A DNA stretch of 64,000 nt from Tistrella mobilis (GCF_041468085.1 NZ_CP121017.1:2979676-3043675); one strand, 5' to 3'; numbered from the stretch's first letter, positions 38,119-45,515 are shown. Numbers and translations: made by a program. The notes: generated by a model from the letters alone, not told the origin.

Positions 38119-38193
38119 TCATGGCATCCGCGCCTCCACCAGATCCCGCACCGGGCCCATCAGAGGCGTCAGGTCGATGGCGTTCTCGATCAT
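38119..38193 (-). pseudogene. Miniature internally deleted copy of the prophage holin-like gene
   Basis: A 24-codon frame reads MIENAIDLTPLMGPV followed directly by RDLVEARMP. The first half matches the start of the protein encoded at 40469-40816 (IENTIDLTPLVGPV) and the second half matches its last residues (RDLVEARMS). About 90 internal codons are missing while the frame is kept. A strong AGGAGGAAA ribosome binding site precedes the ATG. It lies next to the same hairpin that precedes the full-length gene. It is probably debris, but a short peptide could still be made. Confidence 0.65.
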
Positions 38194-38211
38194 GGATCTT
38201 TCCTCCTGAAA

Positions 38212-38254
38212 CACGAACGGCGCCGGCTCGATCAAGCGAGCGGCGCCGTTCGTG
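38212..38254. repeat. Long hairpin, copy 1 (shared with 40836-40877)
   Basis: Thirteen-base arms 38212-38224 and 38242-38254 (CACGAACGGCGCC and its complement), a one-base bulge, and an inner GCTCG/CGAGC stem form a strong hairpin with a six-base loop. A related hairpin precedes the full-length holin-like gene, so it is a conserved part of this phage end. Confidence 0.7.
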
Positions 38255-38282
38255 TGCATGATGTCTGTCGTCGGTCAGTCAG

Positions 38283-38600
38283 CTACGGCAGAGAGACAAG
38301 TCCTTTGGCGACGGCATGAACATCGACCAACCGCGAGATCCAGCCCTCGCCGAAAGTCGCCCAACCGTCGAGCTTCGACATGTAGACGCCCCGCACGCCC
38401 GCGAGCCGGCGCAGCACTTCGGCCGGATCGGCCGCGCAGGCCCGCAGCGAGATCGGCCCGAGGATGCCATCCACGCGCACACCCGCCGCACGCTGCAGCA
38501 GACACCGGGCCGCACCCTCGCCATGATGAAAGGCGGCATCCGCTGCCGCCAGATCGAGCCCCGCCGGCAACTCGTCGCCGCGGACGCCCCGCCAGAACAC
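38283..38600 (-). pseudogene. Endolysin gene fragment (C-terminal part), near-identical to 41902-42197
   Basis: Positions 38305-38600 match 41902-42197 (constant offset 3597) with about 5 differences in 296 bases. The frame encodes the C-terminal two thirds of the GH108-type endolysin (RVFWRGVRGDELPAGLDLAA through WISRLVDVHAVAKG) but lacks the N-terminus with the catalytic Glu. The match stops abruptly at 38600, where HNH endonuclease sequence begins on the other strand. The tail after the match ends LVSLP instead of ELAAGRA. Confidence 0.85.
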
Positions 38601-38873
38601 ACGTTGGCCGCCCATATCCGGCCGGTCGCCGATGACGGGCCGGATTCGGTGCGCAACGGCCTGGCTCTCACCGGTACGCTGCACTGGATGTTCGATCACG
38701 GCCTGGTCTCGGTGGACGAGGATCACAGCCTGCTGCTCGACCGGGGCCGGGTGCCGGACACGATCCTGCGGATCATCCATCCCGACCGACGTCTGGTGGT
38801 GCCGGATCTCCCGGATCTCCGGCCGCATCCGGAATTTCTGCGCTATCACCGCAGAGAGATCTTTCGCGGCTGA
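38601..38873 (+). pseudogene. HNH endonuclease, 3' fragment
   Basis: The plus-strand frame encodes LAAHIRPVADDGPDSVRNGLALTGTLHWMFDHGL and ends RPHPEFLRYHRREIFRG with a stop at 38871-38873. AAHIRP..GPDS..NGLAL...H..FD.GL is the core of HNH_2-type endonucleases, including two of the metal or catalytic histidines. Everything upstream is replaced by the endolysin fragment at position 38600/38601, so the gene is 5'-truncated and should be inactive. Confidence 0.7.
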
Positions 38874-38879
38874 GGCACC

Positions 38880-39060
38880 CGGCCAGGCAGGCCAGGTCGA
38901 TCCGATAGCCGGTACCGCCCCCGCTCGTGTGGTCCAGGGGGCCGGCATGGGCCGCCAGCCGAGCCAGAAACAGCCGGGCCGCTTCTTGCCCCTGCAACGC
39001 CTCTTCCGTCGGCCCCAGCCAGTTCACCAGCAGACAATATCCATCCGCCGGCCAGAGTCC
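38880..39060 (-). other. Possible gene remnant of unknown type
   Basis: The minus-strand frame reads ADGYCLLVNWLGPTEEALQG and RLAAHAGPLDHTSGGGTGYR, which looks like genuine protein composition. It is flanked by unrelated broken genes and has no believable start or stop of its own. No family is recognised. It may be another fragment brought in with the remnant island. Confidence 0.3.
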
Positions 39061-39074
39061 GGCGATGCGGGCCG

Positions 39075-39756
39075 CAAGCGGCGCTTCGCCTACTATGTGG
39101 TGCAGTTCCTCTCGCTTCTCTTCTCGTGGGGGCAGCCCCGGGGATATTGCGACATCAATCCGGCGGCCGCAGCCCCCAAGATCGCGAAACCGCGCTGCGC
39201 CCCCGTGCGCAACCGGCCATGGAGCGCGGAAGAAATCGAGGCGATGATCACCGCCTCTGAACCCGGGCTTCGGGCCGCCGTGGCCCTCGGAGTCTACACT
39301 GGCATGCGGGAGAGTGACGTGGTCGCGCTGCCCTGGACGGCCTATGCGGAGGGTCGGCTTGAAGCCCGGCAGGGTAAGACCGGTGAGCCCATATGGGTGC
39401 CCGTGCACCGCAGGCTGAAAGAGATCCTGGACGCAACGCCCCGGACATCGGAGATGATCGTCACCGGGGCACGGGGCAGGCCCTTGACGGTCGAGGGCTT
39501 CAAGACCATCTTCTTTCGCCTGCGCGACAGGCTGCAGGCAGAGGGCCGGATCCGGCCGGGCCTGACCTTTCACGGCGCGCGGCACACCGCCGCTACCATG
39601 CTTGCCGATGTCGGCTGCGACGAACGGGACATCATGGCGATCACCGGGCATAAGTCCACGGCTGCCCTGCGGAAGTACATTGGGCAGGCGGATCGGAAGG
39701 CGCGGGCGGAGAAGGCAATCAGGCGGCTGGAGGGAGCACGGGCCGAGACGGAATAA
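39075..39756 (+). pseudogene. int: Tyrosine recombinase (phage integrase), 5'-truncated
   Basis: From about 39075 the frame encodes part of the core-binding helix (RRFAYYVVQFLSLLFSWGQPRGYCDINP) and an entire catalytic domain: Arg in TGMRESDVV, His-x-x-Arg in FHGARH, His in ITGHKS and the nucleophile Tyr in LRKYIGQ. The N-terminal arm-binding and most of the core-binding regions are missing; the preceding sequence is unrelated. It ends 153 bases from the tRNA-Arg fragment, the normal place for an integrase that used this tRNA, but it lies outside the present prophage. It is read as a relic of an earlier element. Confidence 0.75.
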
Positions 39757-39908
39757 GCACCCACGCCGTGCAAATTCGCATCGGATCCACAGGACGACGG
39801 CCGAGCAAAGTCAGAGCACAACGAGGCCCCGACACGCCCCGACTGTAAAACGCCTCCGGGCAAAACTGTAAAGCCCGTGACGTACAACGATCTAAGCTCT
39901 TGAAAAAC

Positions 39909-39957
39909 TGGCGTCCCCGGCAGGATTCGAACCTGCGACCCCAGGATTAGGAATCCC
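39909..39957 (-). other. attL: 3' half of tRNA-Arg(CCT): prophage attachment site (left end)
   Basis: On the minus strand the sequence runs GGGATTCCTAATCC (anticodon CCT in the loop TTCCTAA), then the T arm GGTTCGAATCC and the acceptor end GGGGACGCCA, including CCA. The matching 5' half (D arm and GTCCCC acceptor strand) is absent; the upstream sequence is unrelated. This is what remains when a phage integrates into a tRNA anticodon region. The intact tRNA should be rebuilt at the far right end of the prophage, outside the window. Confidence 0.8.
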
Positions 39958-40124
39958 ATGGCAGACGATGGGAACCAGGACGTTAGGCATGCCCCGCGTG
40001 AAAAATCCGGGGCCATATTTCAATGGGTTGGCTGCCGGTCCGGAAACCGGATCGGCAGCCGGTCTTCTGTGCAGATTTGCAGAACAAGTCGGATCAGCGG
40101 GTCCGGGACCTGTAACACCCGATC

Positions 40125-40397
40125 CTACGGGCGATGCAGGATAGCCTCTCGATCCCGCCGAGGCACAGGAACCTCCTCAACGACGACCAGCACCGTTCCA
40201 ATGTTGTCCCGCGGATTGAAGATCCGTTCCTTCACCACCCACAGACAACGCTCTCCCGACACCTGATCAGGATAGGGGGACAGCATCTTGTCGCCGATCT
40301 GCAGAACCGCCCCACCGGGGACCTCTTGCAGGTCATGCTCAAGATCGACGAGCATGCCCTCCGCCGTCCGTTCGTAAAAACGCAGCCCGAACTCCAT
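40125..40397 (-). CDS. Hypothetical prophage protein
   Basis: About 90 residues starting MEFGLRFYERTAEGMLVDLE and containing ERCLWVVKERIFNPRDNIGTVLVVVEEVPVP. The ATG at 40397 is chosen because AAGGAC stands six bases before it; ATG 40403 and GTG 40439 are in-frame alternatives. It is the first gene inside the left end of the prophage. No family is recognised, and no membrane segment or signal is seen. Confidence 0.6.
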   Translation of the reverse strand: MEFGLRFYERTAEGMLVDLEHDLQEVPGGAVLQIGDKMLSPYPDQVSGERCLWVVKERIFNPRDNIGTVLVVVEEVPVPRRDREAILHRP

Positions 40398-40468
40398 TTC
40401 CATGTCCTTTTGATGATGACGAGAACATGAGGTGAACACGAAGAACGGATCAGGGTCAAGAGCACGAT

Positions 40469-40816
40469 CTACGACATACGTGCCTCGACGAGATCTCTGA
40501 CCTTCTCAGGCGTAATTTTGAGATACCGGAGACCGTCCGGAACCAGTTCCACCATGTAGCGGAGACCAAAGTCCAATGCGGCATTGTGGACAGTCACATC
40601 GTCCAGATGACCGAACTTTTCAAGAGCCCGCTTCTTTCCGATCTTCGCGGCATTCTGCGCAGCAACGTCCACATAGGCCCTGATCTCGTTCGCGGACTTC
40701 AGCCCAAGCCACCGCTTGAGCGCCGCACCGACAAGACCGGTCACAGCAGCAGCCACCAGTTCCAGCACCGGCCCCACGAGGGGGGTCAGGTCGATGGTGT
40801 TCTCGATCGTGCTCAT
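40469..40816 (-). CDS. Prophage protein, holin-like
   Basis: 115 residues starting MSTIENTIDLTPLVGPVLELVAAAVTGLVGAALKRWLG. It has one amphipathic or weak membrane segment near residues 15-35, followed by a soluble part. The position at the end of the lysis cluster and the N-terminal segment suggest a holin or other lysis accessory; this is inference. A deleted miniature copy occurs at 38119-38193. The hairpin at 40836-40877 lies just upstream of the start. Confidence 0.6.
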   Translation of the reverse strand: MSTIENTIDLTPLVGPVLELVAAAVTGLVGAALKRWLGLKSANEIRAYVDVAAQNAAKIGKKRALEKFGHLDDVTVHNAALDFGLRYMVELVPDGLRYLKITPEKVRDLVEARMS

Positions 40817-40835
40817 GGATCTTCCCACTAGAAAC

Positions 40836-40877
40836 ACGAACGGCGCCATCTCGATCAAAGTGAGCAGCGCCGTTCGT
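40836..40877. repeat. Hairpin, copy 2 (shared with 38212-38254)
   Basis: Eleven-base arms ACGAACGGCGC (40836-40846) and GCGCCGTTCGT (40867-40877) lie between the dam gene and the holin-like gene. The same arms occur upstream of the miniature copy at 38119-38193. Confidence 0.65.
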
Positions 40878-40896
40878 AGAGGTGATGATGTTCAGG

Positions 40897-41724
40897 TCAG
40901 AGGAGCCGGCCGACACCTTCATTATCAGCAGCGCGGCCACCGGAGATCAGCAGTTCAGCCGCCGCGGTATTGGCATCGCGACCAATGCTGTAGGTGGTCC
41001 GGACCTGCTCGATCCGGAAATGTCCGAAGGTTGAGCGCACCTCCGGCCGATCATTGAGCGACAGGATAAAACTGCCACGAAGCGCAGCAAGCTTCTCCGC
41101 CATCCTGCCAAACTCCATTCGGTCGAACGCCGCCCCATAGTCCCGTTCCGTTCCCCAGTAAGGCGGATCCAGATAGAAGAGGGCGTCGGGGTTGTCATAC
41201 CGCTCCAGGCAATCCGACCAGGGCAGGCACTCGATCACCACCCCTGAGAGGCGCCGGTGAACTGCGTCGAGCGCCGCTTCCAGATCCCCGCCGTCAAAGA
41301 GCTTCGGCGCCTCAGGTGAAACACCGAACACAGGGCGGGTCGGGCGCCCACCAAAGGCCAGGCGCTGCAGGTAGAGGAACCGCACCGCGCGCTGAATGTC
41401 GGTCAACGTCTCCGGATCGGACCGCCGGAGACGCACAAACTCCGCCCGACTGGTCAACTGATACCGACATTCATCCATGAATGCGCGGTAGTGGTGGCGT
41501 AGCACCCTGAAGAGGGTGGCAATGTCGCGGTTCAGGTCATTGATCACTTCCTTCTGAACAGTGCGACGTCGACGCAGGAAGACCCCGCCGAGCCCTACAA
41601 ACGGCTCGACATAGAGCCGATGAGGAACGCCGCTGATTCGGTCGATGATGAGAGGAGCGAGGCGGCTCTTCCCGCCGATGTAAGGCGCCGGTGGTGAAGC
41701 CGGCGCGACACGGGTGATGGACAT
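40897..41724 (-). CDS. dam: DNA adenine methylase (Dam family), phage-encoded
   Basis: 275 residues. The D12-class N6-adenine methyltransferase motifs are complete: PYIGGKSRLAPLI at the N-terminus, SAM-binding FVGLGG (residues 42-47) and catalytic DPPY (186-189) in ALFYLDPPYWG. It methylates adenine in a short DNA site, often GATC. No cognate restriction gene is adjacent, so it is an orphan phage methylase, probably protecting phage DNA or timing gene expression. It lies between the endolysin and the holin-like gene. Confidence 0.92.
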   Translation of the reverse strand: MSITRVAPASPPAPYIGGKSRLAPLIIDRISGVPHRLYVEPFVGLGGVFLRRRRTVQKEVINDLNRDIATLFRVLRHHYRAFMDECRYQLTSRAEFVRLRRSDPETLTDIQRAVRFLYLQRLAFGGRPTRPVFGVSPEAPKLFDGGDLEAALDAVHRRLSGVVIECLPWSDCLERYDNPDALFYLDPPYWGTERDYGAAFDRMEFGRMAEKLAALRGSFILSLNDRPEVRSTFGHFRIEQVRTTYSIGRDANTAAAELLISGGRAADNEGVGRLL

Positions 41725-41842
41725 CGGTCTTTACGATCGCTATACGATGCCCCGCCGCTGCAGTGGTGGCGAGGAGGTCGTGAGACGGCCGTTGCGGTCG
41801 TAAGGGGCCATCCCCCTTGGTGATGGGCGGCTGTACGCCCTT

Positions 41843-41897
41843 GCCCTCGCGCTTCCGAGCGAGGGCTCGCTGCCGGTCATGCCCGACCGGCAGCGAG
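41843..41897. terminator. Overlapping hairpins at the 3' end of the endolysin gene
   Basis: A 13-base perfect stem CTCGCTGCCGGTC (41866-41878) pairs with 41885-41897, and an alternative stem GCCCTCGC (41843-41850) pairs with GCGAGGGC (41859-41866). The two share bases and are mutually exclusive. The first overlaps the last codons and stop of the endolysin gene. No T-tract follows, so termination is uncertain. Confidence 0.45.
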
Positions 41898-42416
41898 TTC
41901 CTTGGCGACGGCATGAACATCGACCAACCGCGAGATCCAGCCCTCGCCGAAAGTCGCCCAACCGTCGAGCTTCGACATGTGGACGCCCCGCACACCCGCA
42001 AGCCGGCGCAGCACTTCGGCCGGATCGGCCGCGCAGGCCCGCAGCGAGATCGGCCCGAGGATGCCATCCACGCGCACACCCGCTGCACGCTGCAGCAGAC
42101 ACCGGGCGGCACCCTCGCCATGATGAAAGGCGGCATCCGCTGCCGCCAGATCGAGCCCCGCCGGCAACTCGTCGCCGCGGACGCCCCGCCAGAACACCCG
42201 TTCAAAGACGTCACGGGCCGCCGCCTCGTCGATCAGACGGATGTCATCAGCATCGACGTCGCCATCGTGATCGAGATCGAGGCCCAAGCGACGCGCCAGG
42301 CGGAGCGAGACGCCCCATTTCGTGGCGCCGCCGGGGTCTTGCGGGTGGTTGACGAAGCGGTCGCCGCCTTCCGCCTCCATCGTCACCATGAATGCCGCCA
42401 CCAAGTTCCGTTGCAT
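41877..42416 (-). CDS. Endolysin, glycoside hydrolase family 108-type muramidase
   Basis: 179 residues. The N-terminus MQRNLVAAFMVTMEAEGGDRFVNHPQDPGGATKWGVS carries the E-G-G catalytic motif (Glu16) and the substrate stretch of GH108 (TtsA/ZliS-type) enzymes. The C-terminal part is the peptidoglycan-binding domain 3-like region (ADAAFHHGEGAARCLLQ). It cuts murein glycan chains for host lysis. A 296-base piece of the gene is duplicated at 38305-38600. No signal peptide is seen, so release depends on a holin, probably the gene at 42938. Confidence 0.88.
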   Translation of the reverse strand: MQRNLVAAFMVTMEAEGGDRFVNHPQDPGGATKWGVSLRLARRLGLDLDHDGDVDADDIRLIDEAAARDVFERVFWRGVRGDELPAGLDLAAADAAFHHGEGAARCLLQRAAGVRVDGILGPISLRACAADPAEVLRRLAGVRGVHMSKLDGWATFGEGWISRLVDVHAVAKELAAGRA

Positions 42417-42501
42417 GTCATTCTCTCTTGACAATAGATCGCCACTGCACGGAACTCGAAGTTTCCGCAGCATAGTTGCGAACTGGTTGAGGAGATCGGA
42501 T

Positions 42502-42897
42502 ATGCGCGCTAGCGCCGTTATCGTAGGCGCCGCGGTCCTTGCCGGATGTGCAACGTCCCCTGCTAAACTGGCAGAAGGTGATTTTCACTGGACAGCGGCT
42601 GCATATCCCAGCTCGTGGGAAAGCACCTATCGGGCTTTCATCGAAGGCTTCCGCACTTGTGGAGGCATATATCCGGAAGGCCAGATCTACCAAGACAGTC
42701 AGGAAGGTAAGATCGATATCTATCTTCCGGCTGGCTTCGGCGGACGTTCCCAATGGGTCTTCGGGAAAATCCGAGTGATACCTACCTCCGAAGGCTCATC
42801 AGCCCAGATCGGAGTTCTGAAGGAATATGACCGGCGCCAGAAACAGGGCGATATCCTTGCCGAGTGGGGACGCGGCAACTATCAGAACTGCATCTGA
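42502..42897 (+). CDS. Small lipoprotein, plus-strand cargo gene in the prophage
   Basis: 131 residues. A lipoprotein signal ends in the lipobox LAGC (Cys16), so it should be anchored to a membrane after lipidation. The mature part has GGIYPEGQIYQDSQEGKIDIYL and a C-terminal Cys (YQNCI) and is not recognised. An AGGAGAT ribosome binding site precedes ATG 42502. It runs against the late genes and sits among the lysis genes. It could be a spanin-like outer-membrane component or a lysogenic-conversion/exclusion lipoprotein; both are guesses. Confidence 0.7.
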   Translation: MRASAVIVGAAVLAGCATSPAKLAEGDFHWTAAAYPSSWESTYRAFIEGFRTCGGIYPEGQIYQDSQEGKIDIYLPAGFGGRSQWVFGKIRVIPTSEGSSAQIGVLKEYDRRQKQGDILAEWGRGNYQNCI

Positions 42898-42937
42898 CGA
42901 TCCATCTTCCTCGCCTCGTAATGCACTCACCTATGCG

Positions 42938-43267
42938 TCAGGCGCGACCGCCCGTCCGGGCAGCCACGATACGCAGGACAATGTCCTGCACCCCCCGCGG
43001 CCCGAGATACGCCAATCCCACGACGACCGCGAGCCGCACCTCGCCCTCGACAAGCCCCGCCCAGGACGCCACGCCGTCGGCAATCAAGGCGATGCCGACG
43101 GCCGCGATCAATTCCCACACGAGATGCCGCGACCACCAGCGGCGGCGGCCCTGCTGCACCTCGCCGACGTGGTAGAGCAGCCGGCCGATATAGGCGGCCA
43201 ACAGTTGCAGGCCCACGAGATCGGCGAGGTGCCGAAGTTGGGACCAGATCCAGTCGAGCGCATCCAC
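42938..43267 (-). CDS. Phage holin
   Basis: 109 residues from a GTG at 43267 preceded by GAAGGAG. Hydrophobic segments lie around LQLLAAYIGRLLYHVG, VWELIAAVGIALIADGVASW and LAVVVGLAYLGPRGVQDIV, with a basic stretch between the first two. This is the pattern of LydA/superfamily III-type phage holins, which open the inner membrane for the endolysin. It lies between tail gene D and the endolysin, the usual lysis position in P2-like tails. Confidence 0.75.
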   Translation of the reverse strand: MDALDWIWSQLRHLADLVGLQLLAAYIGRLLYHVGEVQQGRRRWWSRHLVWELIAAVGIALIADGVASWAGLVEGEVRLAVVVGLAYLGPRGVQDIVLRIVAARTGGRA

Positions 43268-43301
43268 CGGGGCCGCTCCTTCTCGTTTTTCGTGTGATTG
43301 A

Positions 43302-44291
43302 TCAGGACTTCGCAACTTCGGCCTGTAGGGCGCAGACATAGCCGCCGCTATCGAGGCGATGCTCGACGCGGCTGATGATCCAGTCGCCGTCGGCACCGGC
43401 ACGGAAGCCGGCAAGGGTCAGGCGGGTTTCGGCGGCCAGCGCCGGCCGGCCGGGAAGGTTCAGATCCAGGGTTGCCGCCCCGCGCCGGAAGGCATCGAGG
43501 CGTGCGGCTGCCGCCCTTTGAGCCTGCGACGGATCGGCATAGGTGTGGCGCAGGGTGTGGACCGGCTCCCCCTGCCCCGCCGTCACGGTGCGGGTCTCCG
43601 CCGTCGCGTCATCGCGCCAGGTCGCGGCGACGGCGGCATACTTCCCCCGCTTGGCCAGGGTCACCCGCCAGTCGGTCACCTCGGACGGCAGCAGCGTGAT
43701 GGCCGGTATCGCCTGCCCGGATGCGGCCCGTGCCTCGCCGCGGGGCACGAACAACAACTTGCCATGCGCCGGCTTGGCGATCGCCCCGATGTCTCGCGCA
43801 AGCCGGGTCAGAAAGGCGATGTCGCTTTCTTCGGTCTGGTCGGCATGCGGCACGGCCTGGTCACGCAGCCCTGCGGCAATCACCGGATCGAAGCCGTGTT
43901 CCCGGGCGATAGTCTCGACGATCGCCCCCAGCGTCGTGCGATGCCATGACCGGCTACGCTGCACCTTCAGCCGGCCGAGCGCCGCATGATCCCGGCTGTC
44001 GCTCGCCTTGGCCCGCACCGATATCCGCCGTTCCGGCCCCTCGACCTCAACTTCATCGACCCGAAACCGGCCGAGATCGACGACACCGCCGGTCTCGGCA
44101 TAGCCGATCCCGACGACCATCTCTGCCCCCTCGGGCGGCAGAGGTACAGTGCCGTCACGATCATCGATCACCAGCTCCGCAACATCGCTGGTGAGGCTGG
44201 CTTCATCGGTGACCGCAAGCGATACCAGCCGGTCGGCGATCCTGGCGGTGATGTCGCGATCGTCGAGGGCCACCTTGAAGACGGGTGTCAT
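43302..44291 (-). CDS. Phage tail protein D (late control protein D family, baseplate hub)
   Basis: 329 residues. Typical gpD blocks are FKVALDDRDITARIADRLVSLAVTDE, SLTSDVAELVIDDRDG, GRFRVDEVEVEGP and HADQTEESDIAFLTRLARDIGAIAKPAHGKLLFVPRG. It is the hub protein connecting tail tube and spike in P2-like contractile tails. ATG 44291 is used; the in-frame sequence upstream is not family-like. It follows the U-X genes, separated from X by a cargo gene. Confidence 0.92.
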   Translation of the reverse strand: MTPVFKVALDDRDITARIADRLVSLAVTDEASLTSDVAELVIDDRDGTVPLPPEGAEMVVGIGYAETGGVVDLGRFRVDEVEVEGPERRISVRAKASDSRDHAALGRLKVQRSRSWHRTTLGAIVETIAREHGFDPVIAAGLRDQAVPHADQTEESDIAFLTRLARDIGAIAKPAHGKLLFVPRGEARAASGQAIPAITLLPSEVTDWRVTLAKRGKYAAVAATWRDDATAETRTVTAGQGEPVHTLRHTYADPSQAQRAAAARLDAFRRGAATLDLNLPGRPALAAETRLTLAGFRAGADGDWIISRVEHRLDSGGYVCALQAEVAKS

Positions 44292-44347
44292 AGCATTTCC
44301 CCGAAAATAAAATGGGCCGCTCAACGCGGCCCATTCGGCAATTCAGC

Positions 44348-44737
44348 TTACTCTTCCACTTTATCCACGACATCCAGGCAAGCTGCCCGATATTCTTCAT
44401 ACTGTTTCATCGCCCCATCCAAAGCCGGACCGTCCTTCCCTCTGCTTTTATCAATCATTTCCTGCCACAGCGCATTGGCATGGATCCCGGCAGCGTAGCA
44501 ATATCCATATGGCTTAGCGAAGACATTAGGGCCATACTCCTGCCCATTATCCACAAGAGATTTCATATGACGACTATGGATCGACATGCGATGAAGATCC
44601 CCATACTCGAGAACTTCATATCCTTCGTCAATGCCATCATCCAGCGACTGGATATAGGCCCTTACCTCCTGCGGACTTGCCGCTACAGCCGACCCGGCGG
44701 TCAACAAGACCGCCAAGCCAATGAACAGCTTTCGCAT
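44348..44737 (-). CDS. Secreted small protein, cargo gene between tail genes X and D
   Basis: 129 residues with a signal peptide (MRKLFIGLAVLLTAGSAVAA, cleavage near residue 20) and a helical mature part containing GYCYAAGIHANALWQEMIDK. ATG 44737 is preferred because AAGGAG stands seven bases upstream. The base composition is lower in GC than the flanking tail genes. Tail proteins are not exported, so this periplasmic product is a cargo gene rather than a virion part. The function is unknown. Confidence 0.7.
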   Translation of the reverse strand: MRKLFIGLAVLLTAGSAVAASPQEVRAYIQSLDDGIDEGYEVLEYGDLHRMSIHSRHMKSLVDNGQEYGPNVFAKPYGYCYAAGIHANALWQEMIDKSRGKDGPALDGAMKQYEEYRAACLDVVDKVEE

Positions 44738-44831
44738 GGTCATCTCCTTACCATCCTTCCGGCGGCAGGATGTTGCCTTAAGGTTACATAATGGTCAATT
44801 CACGTCCCTCTTTAAGGGAGGAGCAACCGGC

Positions 44832-45041
44832 TCAATCCCACAACCGCACCTGCCGCACCGCCACCCCGGCCGGCGCCAGTTCGGGCAGCAGGATCTCGAT
44901 CCCGGCGGGCAGCTTCGGCCCGCGAGCTTCAAGATCCGGGTTCGCAGCCAGGATCGCTTCGGTGGCGCCGGCCGTGCGGCCATAATGGGCCCAGGCGATC
45001 GCATCGATCATGTCGCCGTCGCGGGTGAGATAGCGCAGCAT
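44832..45041 (-). CDS. Phage tail protein X (LysM-like)
   Basis: 69 residues: MLRYLTRDGDMIDAIAWAHYGRTAGATEAILAANPDL followed by LPAGIEILLPEL. This is the gpX family with its LysM-like fold, a small essential P2-type tail protein. The ATG overlaps the tail U stop codon as TGATG; a GTG at 45044 is possible. Confidence 0.88.
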   Translation of the reverse strand: MLRYLTRDGDMIDAIAWAHYGRTAGATEAILAANPDLEARGPKLPAGIEILLPELAPAGVAVRQVRLWD

Positions 45042-45496
45042 CACCGCACCTCCCGGCCGTCGACGCCATTTTCGGTGACCGCGGTCGCCCCAGCGGCGCC
45101 GGCACCGTCGTCACCATAGATCGAGAGCGAGATGCGGAAGTCGATCCGCAAGGGTGCACCCTCGGGGATATGGCGGGTGCCGCTCTCCTCGACCGACGTC
45201 ACCACCCACCGCCCCAGCACTTCGCCCAGCCCCGAAACCAGCACCTGAGGCGTGCCGGCCGCCGCGAGGGCTCGCAGTCGGGGCACCTGGCCCAGGCCGC
45301 CCCGATAATGCGGGTAGATGATGCCGTCCAGATCGATGGTCTCGGCGCCGGGGCCGATCCATTGCAGGGCCGGCCGGCGGCCGATCCGGTCGATCGCGGC
45401 CCAACGGTATTCGGCTGCCCGGCGCAGGGTCTGATAGGCCGCGGTCGCGATCGAGAAGCGGAACTCCCCAAGCGCGAGCATCACAAGGGTGGTCAT
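45041..45496 (-). CDS. Phage tail protein U
   Basis: 151 residues: MTTLVMLALGEFRFSIATAAYQTLRRAAEYRWAAIDRIGRRPALQWIGPGAETIDLDGIIYP is diagnostic of gpU. In P2-like phages it works at the end of the tail tube during assembly. It lies between the tape measure gene and X in the standard T-U-X-D order. Confidence 0.92.
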   Translation of the reverse strand: MTTLVMLALGEFRFSIATAAYQTLRRAAEYRWAAIDRIGRRPALQWIGPGAETIDLDGIIYPHYRGGLGQVPRLRALAAAGTPQVLVSGLGEVLGRWVVTSVEESGTRHIPEGAPLRIDFRISLSIYGDDGAGAAGATAVTENGVDGREVR

Positions 45497-45515
45497 TCCG
45501 CCCCTCCCCTTTCGT

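Noticed and set aside
39075-39756. Integrase as the active recombinase of the present prophage
   Set aside because: It lies outside the attachment site and lacks its N-terminal DNA-binding part; the working integrase is expected at the right end beyond the window.
39909-39957. Functional tRNA-Arg gene
   Set aside because: Only the anticodon-to-CCA half is present; D arm and 5' acceptor strand are missing, so it cannot fold as a tRNA.
39570-40016. Minus-strand open frame through the tRNA fragment
   Set aside because: It reads through the tRNA half and antisense to the integrase catalytic domain; typical of spurious frames over tRNA genes.
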